NCBI GenBank assembly: GCA_903642225.1
Contig: CAHJWI010000028.1
Coordinates: forward strand, 1 to 57,092
DNA: 57,092 nucleotides
Origin: Acidobacteriaceae bacterium
GTDB taxonomy: Bacteria; Acidobacteriota; Terriglobia; Terriglobales; Acidobacteriaceae
Reading direction: 5' to 3'
Part shown: positions 1 through 8,635 of the stretch, piece after piece
Numbering within the stretch: the stretch's first letter is position 1
Layout: each line of letters starts with the position of its first letter
Program-made: the position numbers and the translations under genes
Notes under the pieces: model-generated
Told to the model about the DNA's origin: nothing
Databases searched by the model: none
Seen by the model: only the letters and a program-made list of their open reading frames with translations

Positions 1-173
1 ACGAGGGCGACGATTTTGTCCTGGCGGATGTCGGGGACGGGGACGATGCCGACGTTGGGTTCGATGGTGCAGAAGGGGTAGTTGGCGGCGACGGCCTCGA
101 CGGAGGTGAGTGCGCTGAAGATGGTGGACTTGCCCACGTTGGGCAGACCGACGATTCCTACGTTCAATGGCAT
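1..173 (-). CDS. ychF: Redox-regulated ATPase YchF, N-terminal part
   Basis: Only the first 57 codons lie in the window; the gene runs off the left edge. YchF is an Obg-family P-loop protein that hydrolyses ATP rather than GTP and associates with ribosomes. The translation begins [17 protein letters not shown], which holds the G1/Walker A motif GLPNVGKS, followed by the family block [15 protein letters not shown] covering the G2 region. The ATG sits at 171-173 on the minus strand. The gene is divergent from the DUF892 gene, with about 200 bases between their starts. The family call is firm from these motifs, but the rest of the protein cannot be judged. Confidence 0.93.
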   Translation of the reverse strand, partial: MPLNVGIVGLPNVGKSTIFSALTSVEAVAANYPFCTIEPNVGIVPVPDIRQDKIVAL

Positions 174-370
174 GGCACTTTCTATTGTCGCGGATGTGGG
201 CCTGCGGGTCGAATGGCGGAAGGTGACACGCGGATGAGGCCCGGGTAAGTGGACATTTGAGCGGCAATCCGCCGGTTGCTCTACAACAGCAACGGCTACT
301 TTTGACTCCTATCTGCTGGGCCGTATGTGCGAGAACTTCGCCGCGGCGTAGCAGGATTGAGGGAAGAACG

Positions 371-967
371 ATGGCGTTGATGGATGTATTGCTTGACGAG
401 ATGCGGGACCTGTATAGCGCGGAAAACCAGTTGGTGAAAGCGCTTCCAAAGGTAGTGAAGGGAACGTCGGATGCCGGCATGAAGGCGGGTATCAAGAACC
501 ACCTGGAAGAGACGAAGGGCCATGTGCAGCGGTTGCGTGAGGCGTTTGGCCACCTGGGCAAGAAACCGACGGGCCAGCACTGCAGCGGCATGGAAGGCTG
601 CGTTGAAGAGTGCACTGACGCACTGGAGAAGGACGCTGAGGGCGCGGAGAAGGATCTTGGCATCGCCGGTGCATTAGGCCGTGTAGAGCACTACGAGATT
701 GCCGGGTATACGACCGCGATTGCGCTGGCGAAGGGGCTTGGATTGAAGGAAGCGGCGTCGCTGCTGGATGCGAATCTGAAGGAGGAGGTCGCGCAGGCGA
801 AGGCGGTATTTGCAGCGATGAAGCCGTTGGTCAAGCAGGCGGCAAGCGAGGAAGACGCGGACGAGGAAGAAGACGAGAAGAAGCCCAAGACCGCGAAAGA
901 AAAGAAAAGCGAGAAGGAAAGCGAAGACGACGAGAAGGAAGCTGCCGCAGATGTAGAGAAGAAGTAG
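371..967 (+). CDS. Ferritin-like DUF892 (YciE/YciF-type) protein with charged tail
   Basis: A 198-residue protein. Residues 1 to about 160 match the DUF892/YciF family, a four-helix ferritin-like fold linked to stress responses. Visible family features are the N-terminal DELRDLYSAENQL-like stretch (here LLDEMRDLYSAENQL), the EETKGHVQRL helix, and helices carrying Glu/His residues (VEHYEIAGY). The last 40 or so residues are an unusually charged Lys/Glu/Asp tail, probably disordered. An upstream in-frame extension to 257 exists, but the ATG at 371 is preferred because a GAGGGAAG Shine-Dalgarno sequence precedes it and the family begins there. A strong terminator follows, so it is probably a single-gene unit. 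The biochemical role is unknown. Confidence 0.88.
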   Translation: MALMDVLLDEMRDLYSAENQLVKALPKVVKGTSDAGMKAGIKNHLEETKGHVQRLREAFGHLGKKPTGQHCSGMEGCVEECTDALEKDAEGAEKDLGIAGALGRVEHYEIAGYTTAIALAKGLGLKEAASLLDANLKEEVAQAKAVFAAMKPLVKQAASEEDADEEEDEKKPKTAKEKKSEKESEDDEKEAAADVEKK

Positions 968-990
968 AGCGGACGCGTGCGCACATTCGG

Positions 991-1022
991 AGGGGCTCTC
1001 TTTGGAGGGCCCCTTTTTGTTT
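991..1022 (+). terminator. Rho-independent terminator after the DUF892 gene
   Basis: A 10-bp stem with one G-T pair: AGGGGCTCTC at 991-1000, loop TTTG, then GAGGGCCCCT at 1005-1014, running into a T-rich tract. It starts 24 bases after the DUF892 stop codon. Confidence 0.85.
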
Positions 1023-1113
1023 GCGAGATCAGTGGATGTTTCCTAAAAGTGAAAGTCCACACTAAGATGGGCTACCAGGCTTGGGCGGTTTGATTTTACG
1101 GGAGAGTATGACT

Positions 1114-1668
1114 ATGAAGAAGTTCGTGTTGGCAGCGGTAATTGGTGCGGGTTGTTGCGGTATGACGGCAGCGGCGCAGGCAATGGGTGGCATGCAGATG
1201 GGTCAGGACGGCAAGCCATTGCCGAGTCCGCGGAAAATGGCGGACGTTGATCTGAAGGGCACTAAGGTGATGATTAGCTATGGTGCGCCGAGTGTACGTG
1301 GCCGCAAGATTATGGGTGGGCTGGTGCCGTATAGCACGTGGTGGCGGACGGGTGCGAACGAGGCGACAAGTTTTGAGACGACCGGCAACCTGAAGGTGGG
1401 CACGCTGGATGTGCCGGCGGGCAAGTACACACTGGTGACGTTGCCGACGGCTGGTACGTGGCAACTGGTGGTGTGCAAGCACACGGGGCAGTGGGGCACG
1501 GAGCGGTTTGAGAAAGACGACCTCGGCAAAACGGTGATGATGAAAGTTGCACTGCCTAGCTCGCAGGAAGTGATGTCCATCGGGTTCGAGAAGGCAATGG
1601 GTGGCAAGACGCAGTTGCACGTGAAGTGGGCGACGACGGATGTGTTTGTGCCTGTGTCTGCGATGTAG
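1114..1668 (+). CDS. Secreted DUF2911 family protein
   Basis: A 184-residue protein with a Sec signal peptide (MKKFVLAAVIG... ending near AQA, residue 23). The rest matches DUF2911: ISYGAPSVRGRKIMG, WWRTGANEAT, VPAGKYTLVTLP and the C-terminal VKWATTDVFVPV. Family members are exported beta-rich proteins of unknown function, common in Bacteroidota and Acidobacteriota. ATG codons exist at 1108 and 1114. The GGGAG Shine-Dalgarno at 1100-1104 is 3 bases from the first and 9 from the second, and the second starts the cleaner signal peptide. The gene is followed directly by a terminator. Confidence 0.85.
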   Translation: MKKFVLAAVIGAGCCGMTAAAQAMGGMQMGQDGKPLPSPRKMADVDLKGTKVMISYGAPSVRGRKIMGGLVPYSTWWRTGANEATSFETTGNLKVGTLDVPAGKYTLVTLPTAGTWQLVVCKHTGQWGTERFEKDDLGKTVMMKVALPSSQEVMSIGFEKAMGGKTQLHVKWATTDVFVPVSAM

Positions 1669-1683
1669 GTTTTCAGTCGAGGG

Positions 1684-1714
1684 GACCCCTGCTGCAGCGG
1701 GGGTCTTTTGTTTT
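1684..1714 (+). terminator. Rho-independent terminator after the DUF2911 gene
   Basis: A 9-bp stem GACCCCTGC / GCGGGGGTC (one G-T pair) with loop TGCA, spanning 1684-1705, followed by TTTTGTTTT. It lies 15 bases after the DUF2911 stop codon. Confidence 0.85.
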
Positions 1715-1896
1715 CCACGAAGACACTGCGTGCTGGACGAACAAGGTCGCCGCTGCAGACGAACGATGGGCTGTTCGTCCTCCGGTCCGAATGACCGTGC
1801 ACGGGTGTGTGGAAGGATACTTCTACCGGTGAGCGGAGATGATGCGGTTCGTCGGCGGGCGCATGTGTTTCGGTTGGGTAGGTTGAGGTGAGCGGG

Positions 1897-3069
1897 ATGG
1901 ATGTGGTGCGGGTGCAGGCGGCGTTGCGGGCCGCAGGGATGGATGGATGGCTGTTTTACGATCACCATTTTCGCGACACGCTGGCGTACAGGATTCTGGG
2001 GTTGGAGGCGAAGGGACTGGTGTCGCGGCGGTGGTGGTACTTTGTGCCGGCGGTGGGTGAACCGCTGAAGCTGGTGCACCGAATTGAGGCCGGCAAGCTG
2101 GATCAGTTGCCGGGAGTGAAGGCGGAATACAGCACGTGGCAGGAGATGGAGTCTGCGCTGGAGCGCATGCTGGCTGGCGCGAGCACGATTGCGATGCAGT
2201 ACTCACCGCGGAATGCGGTGATGTATGTGGGGCTGGTGGATGCCGGGACGGTTGAGATGCTGCGGGGCATGGGCAAGAAAATTGTCAGCTCGGCGGACCT
2301 GGTGAGCGAGTTTGAGGCGGTGTTGTCGCCGGAGCAGGTGGAGTCGCATTTTGTGGCACAGCGGAAAATCGACGCCATTCTGGAGGAGTGCTGGGGGGAG
2401 ATGGGACGGCGGGTTCGTGGTGCGGGGACGGATGAGTGGGCGATGACGCTGTGGCTGCGGGAGGCGATGGCGCGCGAGGGGCTGGAGTGGGAACATGGGC
2501 CAAACGTGAGCGTGGGTGCGAATGCGGCGGATTCGCACTATGAGGCGACGGCGGAGACGGCGAAGGCAATTGAGCGGGGAAGTTTTGTGCTGATCGACAT
2601 CTGGGCCAGGGTTGCCGGTGATGCGGCTGCGGTTTGGTACGACATTACGTGGACCGGTGTTGTGGATCGGGAGCCGACGGAGACAGAGCAGAGCGTGTTC
2701 GAGGCGGTGCGCGATGGGCGGGATGCGGCGATTGCGCTGGTGCAAGCGAGGTTTGCGGCAGGCGAGAGTATGGCTGGATGGGAACCGGATCGTGCGGCGC
2801 GTGCGGTGATTGCGGAGCGTGGGTTAGCCGAGTGGTTTACGCACCGGACGGGGCACAACATTGGCACGGAACTGCATGGGGCGGGTGCGCACCTGGATGA
2901 CTTTGAGACGCACGATGAGCGGCGCATCCTGGCTTCGACGTGCTTTTCAGTGGAGCCAGGGGTGTATTTGCCGGGGCAGTTCGGGGTGCGAAGCGAGGTG
3001 GATATGATGACGTCTGCCGATGGGGCGGTGGTGACGGGACGGGTGCAGCGGGAGCTGGTCAGGATTTAG
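1897..3069 (+). CDS. M24 family metallopeptidase (Xaa-Pro aminopeptidase-like)
   Basis: A 390-residue cytoplasmic protein with the two-domain creatinase/prolidase plan: an N-terminal creatinase-like domain (about 1-145) and a C-terminal pita-bread catalytic domain (about 150-390). All five dinuclear metal ligands are in order: D234 (VLIDIW), D249 (WYDITW), H320 (RTGHNIG), E353 (FSVEPGVY) and E367 (VRSEVDMM). It is therefore expected to be an active di-metal hydrolase cleaving Xaa-Pro or related dipeptides; the substrate cannot be told from sequence. The ATG at 1897 has TTGAGG eight bases upstream; a GTG at 1888 is the alternative start. No close operon partner lies upstream. Confidence 0.87.
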   Translation: MDVVRVQAALRAAGMDGWLFYDHHFRDTLAYRILGLEAKGLVSRRWWYFVPAVGEPLKLVHRIEAGKLDQLPGVKAEYSTWQEMESALERMLAGASTIAMQYSPRNAVMYVGLVDAGTVEMLRGMGKKIVSSADLVSEFEAVLSPEQVESHFVAQRKIDAILEECWGEMGRRVRGAGTDEWAMTLWLREAMAREGLEWEHGPNVSVGANAADSHYEATAETAKAIERGSFVLIDIWARVAGDAAAVWYDITWTGVVDREPTETEQSVFEAVRDGRDAAIALVQARFAAGESMAGWEPDRAARAVIAERGLAEWFTHRTGHNIGTELHGAGAHLDDFETHDERRILASTCFSVEPGVYLPGQFGVRSEVDMMTSADGAVVTGRVQRELVRI

Positions 3070-3125
3070 CCGAGTGCGGTGGGAGCAGGCCGTTTGCTGC
3101 ATTGTGGCTGGTAGCATGGAGGTCT

Positions 3126-3533
3126 ATGGAAAGTGTGTCTGCTGTACCGGCGAAGCGGAGTGTGTTGTCGCCGGAGTTGGTGCTGATTGCCGGCTGGATT
3201 GTGCCGGGGCTGGGTCATTTGCTGGTGCGCAGGCCGGTGCGGGCACTGCTGTTGTTTGTGTCGGTGGTTGCGATGTTTGCCATCGGGCTTTCGCTGCATG
3301 GCAAGGTGTATTCGCCGACGACAGGCGATCCGCTGGACCTGCTGGGATTTGTGGGCGATGCGGGGGCGATCGGGCTTTGGGCGATCGGCAGGCTGGGCGA
3401 CCTGGGTGCGACGCAGTTGTCGACGGCTGCTTCGGACTGGGGTTCGAAGTTTATTGTGGTGGCCGGGCTGCTGAACGTGATGGCCGCGGTGGATGCTCAG
3501 TCACTGGCGAACGGGCGAAAGGTGGACCTGTAA
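3126..3533 (+). CDS. DUF6677-like small integral membrane protein
   Basis: A 135-residue protein. After a short polar N-terminus comes LVLIAGWIVPGLGHLL, a WxxPGLGHxL motif seen in small membrane proteins of the DUF6677 type, then a second strongly hydrophobic helix (ALLLFVSVVAMFAIGLSL) and a third near the C-terminus (FIVVAGLLNVMAAVDAQSL). Function is unknown. The ATG at 3126 is chosen because the upstream in-frame stretch overlaps the M24 gene and is not hydrophobic. The next gene starts one base after this stop codon, so the two are almost certainly co-translated. Confidence 0.72.
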   Translation: MESVSAVPAKRSVLSPELVLIAGWIVPGLGHLLVRRPVRALLLFVSVVAMFAIGLSLHGKVYSPTTGDPLDLLGFVGDAGAIGLWAIGRLGDLGATQLSTAASDWGSKFIVVAGLLNVMAAVDAQSLANGRKVDL

Positions 3534-3534
3534 C

Positions 3535-3705
3535 ATGTCGCACTTTACGGCTTTATTGCTCTACGCGTTGTTCGCGTCGGTTGTGATCGGGATCACGCAG
3601 AGGTCCAGTCGCAAGGGGATGGTGCAGTTTGGGGCGCTTTGTTTTGGTGGATTTGTGGCCGCGGCGGTGGTGGTGAGCTGGGGTATGTGGTTCATCAAGC
3701 ATTAG
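3535..3705 (+). CDS. 56-residue membrane protein
   Basis: A small protein with two predicted transmembrane helices (about residues 4-19, FTALLLYALFASVVIG, and 29-50, FGALCFGGFVAAAVVVSW) joined by a basic loop (QRSSRKG). It begins one base after the DUF6677-like stop codon (TAACATG), which argues for translational coupling and a role beside that protein in the membrane. No family was recognised. The convergent GNAT gene ends 22 bases downstream. Confidence 0.65.
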   Translation: MSHFTALLLYALFASVVIGITQRSSRKGMVQFGALCFGGFVAAAVVVSWGMWFIKH

Positions 3706-3726
3706 CCAGCAGTTTCCGTGGGCGGC

Positions 3727-4722
3727 TCAGCGCGACCAGATGTTTGCAAAGAAGATTTGGCGCGTGCTGAAGCCCAGGCTGCTGTAGAGCGCGAGCGCGG
3801 GTGTGTTGGCTTCTGTCACGGTGAGAGTGATGGTTTTAAGGCCGCTTCGAGCCAGTTCAGTGGCGGCGTGACGCAGCAGCAGGCGACCCATGCCGCGAGC
3901 GCGTCGACGCGGGCTGACGCAGAGCTGAGGTATGTGGGCGGTGCCTGGCTCGACGCGTGTGCTGAGGACCAGGCCCTGCAGCTCGCTGGTGCGTTCGTCG
4001 ACGAGGACGAAGGAATGCTCCGGGGAGAAGACGCCGCAGCCGGGAAAGCGAACGATGTTGTGCAGGAAGCGAAGGCATCCCTGGACGGTGCGGTACTGGT
4101 CGTTGATGGCGGTGTCGCCGTGGTGTGCGTAGGCGCGGTGGATGAGGTCGGCGGCCGGCTGGTATGCGGGGGCGGTCCAGTGGCGCAGCTTCAGGTTGTC
4201 AGGCAGGGTGGGCAGGGGCTCGTCGTCGTTGCGCACGACGGTGTTGGGGGCGATGAGTTCGCGTAAATCGGGTAGCGGGGACTGCAGGAAGAGGCGGCGG
4301 TCGCTGCCGAATCCCGATTCTTGAAAGACGGGCTGCAGGGTGGCACCTGCGAGCAGCAGTTGAGATTCCACCCGGTCGACGCCCGGGGTGTGCTGCAGCA
4401 TGGGTAGGAGGTGGTGCAGCAAGGTGCTCTCCAGATAGGTCTGGTCGGGGCCGGTTGCGAAGAGGTCACCGATGACCGCCTTCTGCGTCTCGTAGACGGC
4501 GAAGGTGTAGCCATGGATCTGGCCGGTGGGCCTGTGGACGGCAACGAAGCCGGGGAGGATGCGGCTGTCGAGATAACCTGCCAGGAGATGGATGGAGCTG
4601 CGGTAGTCCCAAAGGAGCTGCTGCTGCCACCGGGTCGCCTCCTCCGCCAGGAGCGGTCGCAGGTCGCGGCCGGTGTAGAGGCGGAGGTCGCGAATTTCGT
4701 AAGTGTCCTGGAGTTTGTGCAC
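3727..4722 (-). CDS. GNAT family N-acetyltransferase
   Basis: A 331-residue protein with an N-terminal region of about 190 residues and a C-terminal GNAT domain. The acetyl-CoA-binding motif A is visible as IPQLCVSPRRRARGMGRLLLRHAATEL (quoted in part: the R/Q-x-x-G-x-G/A pattern is RRARGMG), followed by ITLTVTEANTPALALYSSLGF, the usual motif B with its 'xNxxAxxLYxxxGF' end. The substrate is unknown. The frame is open far upstream into the glycosyltransferase gene, but no ATG is suitable there; GTG at 4722 is chosen because the protein becomes family-like just after it (LQDTYEIRDLR). The start is uncertain. It is probably the last gene of the minus-strand run. Confidence 0.78.
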   Translation of the reverse strand: MHKLQDTYEIRDLRLYTGRDLRPLLAEEATRWQQQLLWDYRSSIHLLAGYLDSRILPGFVAVHRPTGQIHGYTFAVYETQKAVIGDLFATGPDQTYLESTLLHHLLPMLQHTPGVDRVESQLLLAGATLQPVFQESGFGSDRRLFLQSPLPDLRELIAPNTVVRNDDEPLPTLPDNLKLRHWTAPAYQPAADLIHRAYAHHGDTAINDQYRTVQGCLRFLHNIVRFPGCGVFSPEHSFVLVDERTSELQGLVLSTRVEPGTAHIPQLCVSPRRRARGMGRLLLRHAATELARSGLKTITLTVTEANTPALALYSSLGFSTRQIFFANIWSR

Positions 4723-4817
4723 CTTCCCGTTAAGCGTAGCGGGTTTGGCTGTGGCGGTGCCGGCAGGGGAACCTGTGTGGGTGCGACGCAGTGCGAAGGA
4801 CTGGACCCTGGGGTCGG

Positions 4818-6719
4818 TCAGGATCGGCTGTGACGTGGGCGTGCGCGCGCTGTGTGCGCAGGTGCCAGAGGTTGGACTGGTGGCGAGGCCGGTTGCATGG
4901 CGGCGACGCGGTAGACGGCGAGTCCCTGCCACTCATCCAGGAAAAGTGATTCGTAGATGCGGTTGGGCAGGAGGTTGGGCAGTTCCGGCACGTCGGTCGC
5001 ACGCAGCACGAGGATGTGTTGCTCGTTGGGGATGCCGGTGATGACGAATTGCTTTTCGGTGACTGCGGTTTGTACCTGGTAATGGCGAAGCGGTTGTTTT
5101 CGGTAGAAGGAGAGGCCGTAGTCCGTGTCGCGGCGGATGCGGTATGTGACGAGGAGGGGAATGTTGGGGACGCGGCGCTCGATTTCTGCAGCCATGGGCC
5201 GTGCGGAATAATTTTCGTCAAGAAGGGTACCGTGGGTGTGAAGCAGGAAGAAGAGCAGCAGCACCACGGGAACCAAGGTGAGGGAGCGCAGATAGCGCAG
5301 GCCGAAGCGCCTTGTGATGACGACGATGCACACAGCGAGGGCTGTGGCGATTGCCGCGGTTAAGAGGATCGTGCTCGCCGGAGGAACGATCTTCTGGTAG
5401 ATCATGTATTGCGGAGCGAGCAGCAAGACAAAGGCGAAGATGCCTGTGGTGATGCCGTGACCGACGAGGATACGCAGGCGGAAGCCGGTGCTGCGGGCGC
5501 GGTACAGGTAATCGCCGGTGAGAATGGTGAGCGGCGGGATGGCAGGAAGAATATAGCCCGGTAGCTTGGAGCCTGAAAAGGAGAAGAACAGGACGGGGAA
5601 GAGCGCCCAGAGGACGAGGAATTCCGGGAAAGCGTCGCCAGCGCGGGAGTGGCCCAGGTAGCGCTGCCGGTTGTAGCGAGTGCGCCATTCAGCCAGTGCA
5701 ATCTGGAAGGCGTCGCCGAGGGCTCGGAGGGCGACAACCGTCCAGGGCATAAGCGCGACGATGACAACGGCAAGGTAGAACCATGGCCGCTGGTGGTGCT
5801 GGTAGCGGTCGCTGGCGAAGCGCTCCAGATTTTGCTCGAAGAGGAAGAATTTAAGGAAGTTGGGGTTGTGCAGCTGAACCGCGATATACCAGGGCAGAAC
5901 GAGTACGAGGTAGAGGAGCAGGCCGGGGATCCAGATCATGCGGCGCAGGACCTGCCACTCTCGCCGCAGGCCGACGAACAGCAGGATGATGCAGAGGGCG
6001 AGAAAGGGAGCGACCGGACCTTTGGCAAGGGTGGCGAGGGCACCGAAGAAGTAAAGGTCGAAGAGCCAGAATTTTTTGCCGGTTTCGTACCAGGCATACC
6101 AGCCCAGCATGCCGATGGCGAAGGGTGCCGCAAGCTGCATGTCAGTGGATGCTCCGCGGGCGAAGGCGACAATGGCCGTGGCGGAGGCGGTGATGAGCGC
6201 GGCATCCAGGTGGCCGCCTGGGCGGAAGCGTCGCATGTGCAGGAAGATGAGGAAGACCATGCCAAAGGCGCCGGTTGCGGACGGTAGTCGAGCGACCCAA
6301 TCGCCCGTGCCGAACTCCTTGAAAAAGCTCATGGTGCGCCAGTAGTACAGCGCAGGTTTTTCAAGCCAGGGATGGCCGTAGAGGATGGGCGTGATGGTTC
6401 CGGACTCCGCGCAACGGAAGGAGGCTCGCAGGTCGGGCCAGCGCAGGGAGTGGGGAATGACCCTGGCATGGCCGTTTGCGACGCAACCGTTGTGGTGGGC
6501 CTGCAGCATTTCGTAGGCAATCTGGGCGTAGCGGGGTTCGTCTGCACCGACCAGACCAATCTCTGGACGGGAGACGACGTAGCCCGCAAGATGGACGGGA
6601 ACGAGACCGTAGAAGAGCAACAGCGCCGTCATGAGGCAGAGGACGACAAGCTCTCGAAAAGCCGTCGTCCCCGCGTGGTGAATGGCACGGCGAATCCACT
6701 TGAGTTTTGGATCGGGCAT
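4818..6719 (-). CDS. GT39/ArnT-like membrane glycosyltransferase
   Basis: A 633-residue polytopic membrane protein. The first periplasmic loop carries the GT39/PMT/ArnT signature DEPRYAQIAYEM (acidic pair just after TM1), followed by a KPALYYW stretch typical of ArnT-like enzymes that use polyprenyl-phosphate sugars. About 11-12 hydrophobic helices follow to residue 480, then a soluble C-terminal region of about 130 residues. These enzymes transfer a sugar from a lipid-linked donor to lipid A, glycan or protein; the acceptor here is unknown. ATG at 6719 is preferred over TTG at 6746. It lies 49 bases downstream of nrnA on the same strand. Confidence 0.85.
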   Translation of the reverse strand: MPDPKLKWIRRAIHHAGTTAFRELVVLCLMTALLLFYGLVPVHLAGYVVSRPEIGLVGADEPRYAQIAYEMLQAHHNGCVANGHARVIPHSLRWPDLRASFRCAESGTITPILYGHPWLEKPALYYWRTMSFFKEFGTGDWVARLPSATGAFGMVFLIFLHMRRFRPGGHLDAALITASATAIVAFARGASTDMQLAAPFAIGMLGWYAWYETGKKFWLFDLYFFGALATLAKGPVAPFLALCIILLFVGLRREWQVLRRMIWIPGLLLYLVLVLPWYIAVQLHNPNFLKFFLFEQNLERFASDRYQHHQRPWFYLAVVIVALMPWTVVALRALGDAFQIALAEWRTRYNRQRYLGHSRAGDAFPEFLVLWALFPVLFFSFSGSKLPGYILPAIPPLTILTGDYLYRARSTGFRLRILVGHGITTGIFAFVLLLAPQYMIYQKIVPPASTILLTAAIATALAVCIVVITRRFGLRYLRSLTLVPVVLLLFFLLHTHGTLLDENYSARPMAAEIERRVPNIPLLVTYRIRRDTDYGLSFYRKQPLRHYQVQTAVTEKQFVITGIPNEQHILVLRATDVPELPNLLPNRIYESLFLDEWQGLAVYRVAAMQPASPPVQPLAPAHTARARPRHSRS

Positions 6720-6768
6720 GGGCTCGGACTGTGGAAGGATGCTCAACGTCTGCTTGCCGAAGCTGAGG

Positions 6769-7848
6769 CTAACAGATTTCCAATGTGGGCACGGGCGGCC
6801 ATTGACGCTGGTCAGCTGCGAGTTCCTGCTCCACCTTGCCTACGAGCATGCTCACAATACCGTGAAGATCACCCTGGAGGATGCATCCTGCTGCGTTGCG
6901 ATGGCCACCGCCACCGCAGGTTGCTGCAATGGCAGAGACGTCAAGGGTGGACTTGGATCGAAGCGACACCCGAAAGCGCTGGGATGCGTCCGGCTCCTGC
7001 GGCAGCTCGCGCAGGAACACTGCGGCATCGATGCCCGCGATGCTGATGAGATAGGTTACCGTGCCCTCAGAATCTTCGTCGGTGGCGTCTACTGCCGCCA
7101 GATCGTCCTGCGTAATGTAGCTCCATGCGACGGTTTCACGGATGTGCATACGAGACAGCGCGATACCCAAGAGGCGAATGTGAGCCGCGGATACGGAGTA
7201 GAGGACGTCGTGTGCGACGGCGTCGGCATCGGCACCGAGTGCGATGAGCTCGGTTGCGAGCGAAAAAGAGCTCAATGCCGTGCCCGGGTAGGTGAAGGCA
7301 CCGGTGTCGGTAAAGACGGCCGTGTATAGGCAGGTGGCCATGGCGGGTGTGACCTGTACCTGCATGATCTGTGCCAGCTTGTATACGAGTACGGCGACTG
7401 CGCAGGCGTTCCAGTCAATCCAATTGAGGATGCCGAAGGACGCGCCGGTAATGTGGTGGTCTAGATTGAAGAGAGGCAGCGTTTTGAGGCCGTTCAGACC
7501 GGTTCGTGCAAGGCCGTCGCACTCCAGAATGATGGCACCGCTGTAGTTTTCGGGGTGGATCGAGGAGGAGACCCGGATGCGTTCGACACCGGGCAGCGTG
7601 CCGTACACCTGCGGCACCGGGTCTGCAAGAACAAGGTCTGCAGCGATGCCCAGTTGATCGAGGATGCCGGCCATGGCGAGCATGGAACCGACGGCATCCC
7701 CATCAGGACGGGAGTGTGCTGTGACCAGAAATTTGTTGCCACGCTGAAGAAAAGCATCCACGTCGGCTTTGGAGGGGGCGTCGGAAAATGCGTCAGGCGA
7801 GCGCGACGACGTGGACGCGGCGTGGGAGGGCAGCCCTGTTTCGCTCAC
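6769..7848 (-). CDS. nrnA: DHH-family phosphoesterase, NrnA-like nanoRNase/pAp phosphatase
   Basis: A 359-residue DHH/DHHA1 protein expected to degrade 2-5-mer RNA and dephosphorylate pAp. Catalytic motifs are all present: H45/D49/D51 in AHSRPDGDAVGS, D112 in ECDGLARTG, D131-H132-H133 in NLDHHITG, and D182 in FTDTGAFTYPG. The C-terminal DHHA1 substrate motif is CGGGGHRNAAGC near residues 310-321. An N-terminal Ser/Ala-rich extension of about 30 residues precedes the domain. The GTG start at 7848 overlaps the rbfA stop by 4 bases (GTGA), so it is translationally coupled to rbfA, a common rbfA-nrnA pairing in bacteria. Confidence 0.9.
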   Translation of the reverse strand: MSETGLPSHAASTSSRSPDAFSDAPSKADVDAFLQRGNKFLVTAHSRPDGDAVGSMLAMAGILDQLGIAADLVLADPVPQVYGTLPGVERIRVSSSIHPENYSGAIILECDGLARTGLNGLKTLPLFNLDHHITGASFGILNWIDWNACAVAVLVYKLAQIMQVQVTPAMATCLYTAVFTDTGAFTYPGTALSSFSLATELIALGADADAVAHDVLYSVSAAHIRLLGIALSRMHIRETVAWSYITQDDLAAVDATDEDSEGTVTYLISIAGIDAAVFLRELPQEPDASQRFRVSLRSKSTLDVSAIAATCGGGGHRNAAGCILQGDLHGIVSMLVGKVEQELAADQRQWPPVPTLEIC

Positions 7849-8234
7849 GACGCCACCGGCGGTAGAGCTTTCTTCGTCCTCTTTTTGACGCGCGCCAGAA
7901 TGGTGTCCAGACGGGCCGTCATTTTCTCTGAGCGATCGATGTGAAAGGTCAGGTCAGGGATACGCTTGACGCCCATACGGTCCAGGAGAATGGAGTGGAT
8001 GTAACCGCGCGCTGCGATCAGGCCGGCGAGCGTATTGTCCTCCTCGGCCTGATCGCCTTCGACGGCGACGTAAACCTGCCCGCTTTTTCCGCCGGGATTG
8101 AGCGCGACCTCGGTCACGGTTGCTGAACCGATTCGGGGATCTGAGAGCTCGCCGCCAATCAGAATCGAGATCTCTTCCCGAAGTGTTTCCGCAGTGCGAT
8201 TACGGTGGTGTTCTCTTCCGCGCTGTTCCGGCAT
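7845..8234 (-). CDS. rbfA: 30S ribosome-binding factor RbfA
   Basis: A 129-residue protein of normal RbfA length and sequence: NRTAETLREEISILI, LSDPRIGSATVTEVALNPGG, VYVAVEGD, and the C-terminal RMGVKRIPDLTFHIDRS block. RbfA is a KH-like protein that helps late 16S 5'-end maturation and cold adaptation. It overlaps nrnA by 4 bases downstream and sits 105 bases downstream of the YlxP-like gene. In many genomes infB precedes rbfA; it is not present here. Confidence 0.94.
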   Translation of the reverse strand: MPEQRGREHHRNRTAETLREEISILIGGELSDPRIGSATVTEVALNPGGKSGQVYVAVEGDQAEEDNTLAGLIAARGYIHSILLDRMGVKRIPDLTFHIDRSEKMTARLDTILARVKKRTKKALPPVAS

Positions 8235-8339
8235 GGTGTTCCTGTCGTTGAAAGAGCATTGCAGACAGTCACTGATCCGGGTGACCGTGGTGGCGGGGCG
8301 GGTGAATTGTCCTTTAACTGTATATCGTTGGCGTATTCT

Positions 8340-8633
8340 TCAGTCCAACATCTCTGTGTCGCTTTCCAGAAGGACGCCACCCAAAGGGCCGATGATGCGC
8401 TCCACCGCCGCCTCTACTTCTGCAAGCTGACCTGCCAGATAGTCGCGCGAGGCGCTGACAGCAGCTACGGCGATTGTGGCGCGGTTCCATACGGGGCTTT
8501 CGTCCAATTCGGCAACGGAGACGTTAAAGCCGTGGCGGAGCTTGTCTTTAAGCGAACGCACCACTTGCCGGCGATCTTTGAGCGACTGTGCGTGCTCGAT
8601 GCCGATTTCAAGCGTAAGTTGGGCAACCGGCAT
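8340..8633 (-). CDS. ylxP: DUF503 (YlxP-like) protein
   Basis: A 97-residue protein matching DUF503: short beta-strand start MPVAQLTLEIGI, the family block SLKDRRQVVRSLKDKLRHGFNVSVAELD, then TIAVAAVSASRDY and a C-terminal helix/strand. Family members lie beside infB and rbfA in Firmicutes (ylxP), and here too the gene precedes rbfA. The biochemical function is not established. The ATG at 8633 lies two bases after the stop of the CRTAC1-like gene, so both are probably on one transcript. The frame extends further upstream, but that part lies inside the CRTAC1 gene. Confidence 0.85.
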   Translation of the reverse strand: MPVAQLTLEIGIEHAQSLKDRRQVVRSLKDKLRHGFNVSVAELDESPVWNRATIAVAAVSASRDYLAGQLAEVEAAVERIIGPLGGVLLESDTEMLD

Positions 8634-8635
8634 GG

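Noticed and set aside
4723..4932. Long N-terminal extension of the GNAT protein
   Set aside because: It overlaps the end of the glycosyltransferase gene, and its Arg/Thr/Pro-rich text looks like a mirror frame.
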